Below are positions 60,975-64,000 of a DNA stretch of 64,000 nucleotides, in pieces. Every line of letters starts with the position of its first letter. Position 1 is the stretch's first letter. This DNA is from Roseburia zhanii (GTDB lineage Bacteria > Bacillota > Clostridia > Lachnospirales > Lachnospiraceae): contig NZ_JACOPH010000004.1 of assembly GCF_014287635.1 (NCBI RefSeq), positions 62,001 through 126,000 of the forward strand. The letters run 5' to 3'. The notes beneath the pieces are model-generated. The model did no database searches, had not been told where the DNA came from, and saw only the letters and a program-made list of their open reading frames with translations. A program made the position numbers and the translations under genes.

Positions 60975-63296
60975 TTAGTGATCTGCATAGTATTCATAGG
61001 TACGATAAAATTCCTCTGGAACTTCAAGATTATTATTTTCCCTTCTCTTAATACGCATATCCCACTCTTTTGCCTTTTCTCCGAAGTTTCTGATCTGGCG
61101 CATCATTGCTTCCGAAAATGCAGTATTTGTCTTTAAAAATTCCCTGATATCTTTATTAAACGGACAATAAGTTGCTAAAATAGCACGCGATACTTTATTT
61201 AATTTCATTGCCGCTTTGGATTCATAATAGATCCATAATTCATAATCATTTAAAAAAATCTCTCTGCTGTTATTTCTTGCACGCTGGATCTGGACTTTGA
61301 TCTTTTCCCGTCGTTCCTCTGACAAGTCATGATTCTTGCGGTAATACTGGATATAATCCATATATTCAGATGTCAGTGACTTATACTGGATATTATTCCA
61401 TGATGTTCCCTGTTCACACCGGCAGTACTCCCAATGGAATCTTCCGAATGCTTTTGTAACCAGCTTATAGACTTCACTTTCTACAATACTTGGGAAGATA
61501 AACCTGCCCGGTGTATCTCTTTTCTTTCCGGTGATTTCCTGCCACATCGAAGAAGTTGTACCATAGACCGGAGCTAAGATCACATCAGGATAAACATGTT
61601 TGATCACATATTCTTTTTCGATCTTAAGCTGTGGATTTGTATATAGTACTTCTCTGTTAAATATTGTAAAATCTTTTTCTTCTAATTCAAGTATGGTATC
61701 TGCAAGCTGCTGTTTACTTAGGAAAAGCCGCTCAATATCTCCATAGATCTCATCTTTGTACAGAACCGGAACATAAGTTGAAAGTTTACCGTTAACGATC
61801 TTATTATTGCTGGTAAACATATTTTCAATCTCAAAAATAACTTTTCTTCTGTTATCCTTCAGATACTCACGTTCTTCTCTGTCTGTGATCCTGCCTGTTC
61901 TGCGCTGTTCACGAAGTGCATCGCGATAATCGCGTTCAAAAGAATCCCTTGAAGTATCTTTTCTTCCTTCATAAATCGCTTTTAACCATTCCGGCATGGT
62001 ATAAATGTCACATGGGAGATTCGGATAACTCTGATCTACCTGTTCACATAAAAAAACAATCTGTTCATCATCAAGCAGACGCTCATCCATATAACCATAG
62101 TTTAAGAACAATTTGACTGCAAGCGGAACGTTCGCATTTTCAAACCATTCAAATAAACAGACCTTGTATACTTTAAAATAATAGAGTGCGATCTGTTTTT
62201 TTAATTTCCGGACATCATCCTGTGTCGACAGCCTGTCTTTTGCATGAACAAAAGCATTCATTGCTGTGATGATCTCCTGTTGTTCTTCTTTTTTGATCTT
62301 TGCAAAATCTAAGATCTGTAAGAGTGAATTTTGAAGAAGTTCTAACTGGTCTTCCGCACTTCTTACCGGTTCTTCTTCCACTTCCTGACTGCTTGCCATC
62401 GGTGTATTCAAAACAGCCTTTAATGTTTCTTCTAAATACTGCCTGTCTAATGGAAGCTGTTTTCCTGTCATCTGCTCAATGATCTCATTCAGCATAAATG
62501 TCTTATCTTTCGTATCATTGATACGGATAAACTGCTCCATTTTAAACTGACCGTTTTTCTTCATTTCTTTTGCAAACTTCACTTCTTTATCAAAAAGATT
62601 ATTACCGTTTGCATTCCAATACATATAAAATACTTCTTCAATATATTTTACGATCGTCTGACAGGATTTGATGATCTCCTGTATCACATATGCAATCTCA
62701 GAAGCCTGATAAAATGCCATCACATCGCTGTCATGGTAAAATTCATTATGTACAGATAATGGCACTTTTGCACATTCCTGATAGTAGGAAACTTTTGGCT
62801 CCCGACATGCTAATTCAAAAGCTACTTCCGGTACAACTTCAAAAAATTTCCTCGGTACTTCTTCTTTATCCATGCCGTCCCGGATCGCAAGTTCATAATG
62901 TCTTTTCAGAAAATGATAAAACTCCCCTGCACGATTCAGAATCCTTTCTCTTTCTCCTAAGTACTCTACAACCTCTTTTTCCATAGAATGTACGACAATT
63001 CCCTTATAATCAGAATTGTCGATCAGAAACTGTTCTAATGAACCGGAATCAAATGCCGGAAACGCATAAAAGATCGTATCTTCTTCCGTTATATAATCTC
63101 CTAAGTATTCATCTGCAAAAACATCAGCCGCTGCAATGATCGTTCCTTTTTTTGCAATTCTTTTTACTGCTCCATTCTGTATACGGATACTTCCTTTTAC
63201 GATCATTCCGATGAAGCTGATCTTCTCACCTTTTTGAAAGAGTACAGTGCCCCTTACTAACTGATTCAATTCATTCTCTTTCAGAACCGTGCCCAT
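60975..63296 (-). CDS. Large protein with N-terminal cyclic-nucleotide-binding-like domain
   Basis: A 773-residue cytoplasmic protein. Residues about 10-120 look like a Crp-type cNMP domain (RGTVLFQKGEKISFIGMIVK, GSIRIQNGAVKR, GTIIAAADVFADEYLGDYIT). The canonical phosphate-binding cassette (FGE…RSA) is not obvious, so ligand binding is uncertain. The remaining 650 residues are helical, charged and unlike any family I recognise; they contain PAFGRFHWEYCRCEQGTSW-type Trp/Cys-rich segments. No HTH is seen, so it is probably not a transcription factor. The gene lies upstream of the EIAALL-tail protein (75-nt gap) and may be in the same unit. Found in flagellated Lachnospiraceae, from memory. Confidence 0.75.
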   Translation of the reverse strand: MGTVLKENELNQLVRGTVLFQKGEKISFIGMIVKGSIRIQNGAVKRIAKKGTIIAAADVFADEYLGDYITEEDTIFYAFPAFDSGSLEQFLIDNSDYKGIVVHSMEKEVVEYLGERERILNRAGEFYHFLKRHYELAIRDGMDKEEVPRKFFEVVPEVAFELACREPKVSYYQECAKVPLSVHNEFYHDSDVMAFYQASEIAYVIQEIIKSCQTIVKYIEEVFYMYWNANGNNLFDKEVKFAKEMKKNGQFKMEQFIRINDTKDKTFMLNEIIEQMTGKQLPLDRQYLEETLKAVLNTPMASSQEVEEEPVRSAEDQLELLQNSLLQILDFAKIKKEEQQEIITAMNAFVHAKDRLSTQDDVRKLKKQIALYYFKVYKVCLFEWFENANVPLAVKLFLNYGYMDERLLDDEQIVFLCEQVDQSYPNLPCDIYTMPEWLKAIYEGRKDTSRDSFERDYRDALREQRRTGRITDREEREYLKDNRRKVIFEIENMFTSNNKIVNGKLSTYVPVLYKDEIYGDIERLFLSKQQLADTILELEEKDFTIFNREVLYTNPQLKIEKEYVIKHVYPDVILAPVYGTTSSMWQEITGKKRDTPGRFIFPSIVESEVYKLVTKAFGRFHWEYCRCEQGTSWNNIQYKSLTSEYMDYIQYYRKNHDLSEERREKIKVQIQRARNNSREIFLNDYELWIYYESKAAMKLNKVSRAILATYCPFNKDIREFLKTNTAFSEAMMRQIRNFGEKAKEWDMRIKRRENNNLEVPEEFYRTYEYYADH

Positions 63297-63400
63297 TTTC
63301 TTCTCCCATCTATTGTTTGTTTTGTATATCTTTTACCTGACAATCTATAATTTTTTTAGGTGTTTTTATTATACTCTTTTTTTCATTTGACGTAAAGAAA

Positions 63401-63449
63401 AAAGTCAGGACATAGCGATTCATTAACACCTTAGCCATGTCCTGACTTT
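63401..63449 (-). terminator. Terminator of hcp
   Basis: AAAGTCAGGACAT and ATGTCCTGACTTT form a perfect 13-bp stem with a 23-nt loop; on the minus strand TTTTTTC follows. It lies 14 nt after the hcp stop. Confidence 0.92.
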
Positions 63450-63462
63450 GATCATTTTTTTA

Positions 63463-64000
63463 TTATCCTAAAATCATTTTTAAATCTTCTTCCGGCGTCG
63501 TGATCGGAGCGATCTGGTAGTTTTCTACTAAAAAGTTTAACACATTTTCAGATAAAAATGCCGGAAGTGATGGGCCAAGCCGGATATTCTTGATCCCTAA
63601 GTGTAATAAGGTCAGCAGAATGCAAACTGCTTTCTGTTCATACCAGCTTAAGATCATACTTAACGGCAGTTCATTTATCTCGCAGGAAAACGCTTCTGAT
63701 AACGCTTTTGCAATACAGATCGCAGAATACGCATCATTACACTGACCGATATCCATAAGTCTTGGCAAGCCTCCGATCGTGCCTAGATCAAGATCATTAA
63801 AGCGGTATTTTCCACATGCTAATGTCAGTATCACAGTATCTTTCGGTGTCTGTTTTACAAAATCTGTATAATAATTTCTACCGGATTTTGCACCATCACA
63901 GCCGCCTACTAAGAAGAAATGGCGGATCGCACCGCTTTTTACCGCATCTACCACTGTATCTGCAACTTCCATGACCGTATTTCTTGCAAAACCTGTCATG
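63463..64000 (-). CDS. hcp: Hydroxylamine reductase (hybrid-cluster protein), C-terminal part
   Basis: About 178 codons of the C-terminal third; the gene continues past the right edge. Conserved ligands of the hybrid 4Fe-2O-2S cluster are visible: [42 protein letters not shown] and [13 protein letters not shown] (Glu ligand). The enzyme reduces hydroxylamine or NO and acts in nitrosative-stress defence. The ATG at 63999 lies within the protein and is not the start. Confidence 0.93.
   Translation of the reverse strand, partial: MTGFARNTVMEVADTVVDAVKSGAIRHFFLVGGCDGAKSGRNYYTDFVKQTPKDTVILTLACGKYRFNDLDLGTIGGLPRLMDIGQCNDAYSAICIAKALSEAFSCEINELPLSMILSWYEQKAVCILLTLLHLGIKNIRLGPSLPAFLSENVLNFLVENYQIAPITTPEEDLKMILG

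Overview
The window is about 64 kb of low-to-moderate G+C DNA from an anaerobic, probably flagellated Firmicute, most likely of the family Lachnospiraceae (Roseburia/Agathobacter-like; the genus is an inference). The basis is the anaerobic class III ribonucleotide reductase, a hybrid-cluster protein, the spore-maturation genes spmA and spmB, a Firmicute-type holB-yaaR-ricT-rsmI block, class B sortase, flagellin sequences, consistent AGGAGG ribosome-binding sites, and no respiratory genes. Most genes are on the minus strand.

Layout. 1-4.3 kb: end of an envelope/polysaccharide region with two glycosyltransferases, a small secreted Ala/Thr-rich protein with a C-terminal PKTGN sorting signal, an LCP-family ligase and a class B sortase. 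4.6-13.5 kb: MerR-like regulator, dnaB-rplI-gdpP, nrdD and a chemoreceptor. 13.6-15.1 kb: an AT-rich islet with a SUKH immunity gene, an LHH nuclease toxin and a frameshifted DUF4417 gene. 15.3-18.2 kb: rpsF-ssb-rpsR, DUF951, cyclophilin and sirtuin. 18.3-19.7 kb: a scar of argD, cytidylate-kinase-like and TetR remnants, then initiator tRNA.

19.8-35.3 kb: one long minus-strand catabolic locus. It has a PucR regulator, an N-carbamoyl-amino-acid hydrolase-like enzyme, a complete Liv-type ABC importer, three AbgB-like M20 amidohydrolases, a GABA-type aminotransferase and a 4-hydroxybutyrate dehydrogenase. Read together it looks like uptake and deacylation of conjugated omega-amino acids, followed by GABA to succinate semialdehyde to 4-hydroxybutyrate. 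This is the most interesting metabolic system here; the substrate is inferred.

35.3-46.5 kb: mobile-element-like repeats, a flavin-binding-fold protein, a MATE exporter, an S1-domain protein, an AAA_14/DUF4143 ATPase behind three 33-bp-phased repeats, PAP2 phosphatase, spmB and spmA split by a polar amino-acid ABC transporter (probably an inversion), and a DUF885 lipoprotein. 46.5-52.1 kb: rsmI, trmN6-like, ricT, holB, yaaR and an Orn/Lys/Arg decarboxylase, an order recalling the Bacillus yaaO-yabC region. 52.1-54.7 kb: an AbiE-like pair, a tandem structured repeat and an ArgR-like protein. 54.7-64 kb: dacF-type carboxypeptidase, trmB, a tiny Cys-rich ORF, a phosphoglycolate-phosphatase-like HAD enzyme, tRNA-Lys, a doubly truncated flagellin, a membrane protein with a duplicated EIAALL tail, a large cyclic-nucleotide-binding-domain protein and the C-terminal part of hydroxylamine reductase.

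A family of short non-coding elements recurs (4442, 11567, 35287, 36082). Two complete copies have GTTACTGTTCA-type terminal inverted repeats and perfect 8-bp target-site duplications, so they are MITE-like. No CRISPR array, rRNA or intact insertion sequence was seen.
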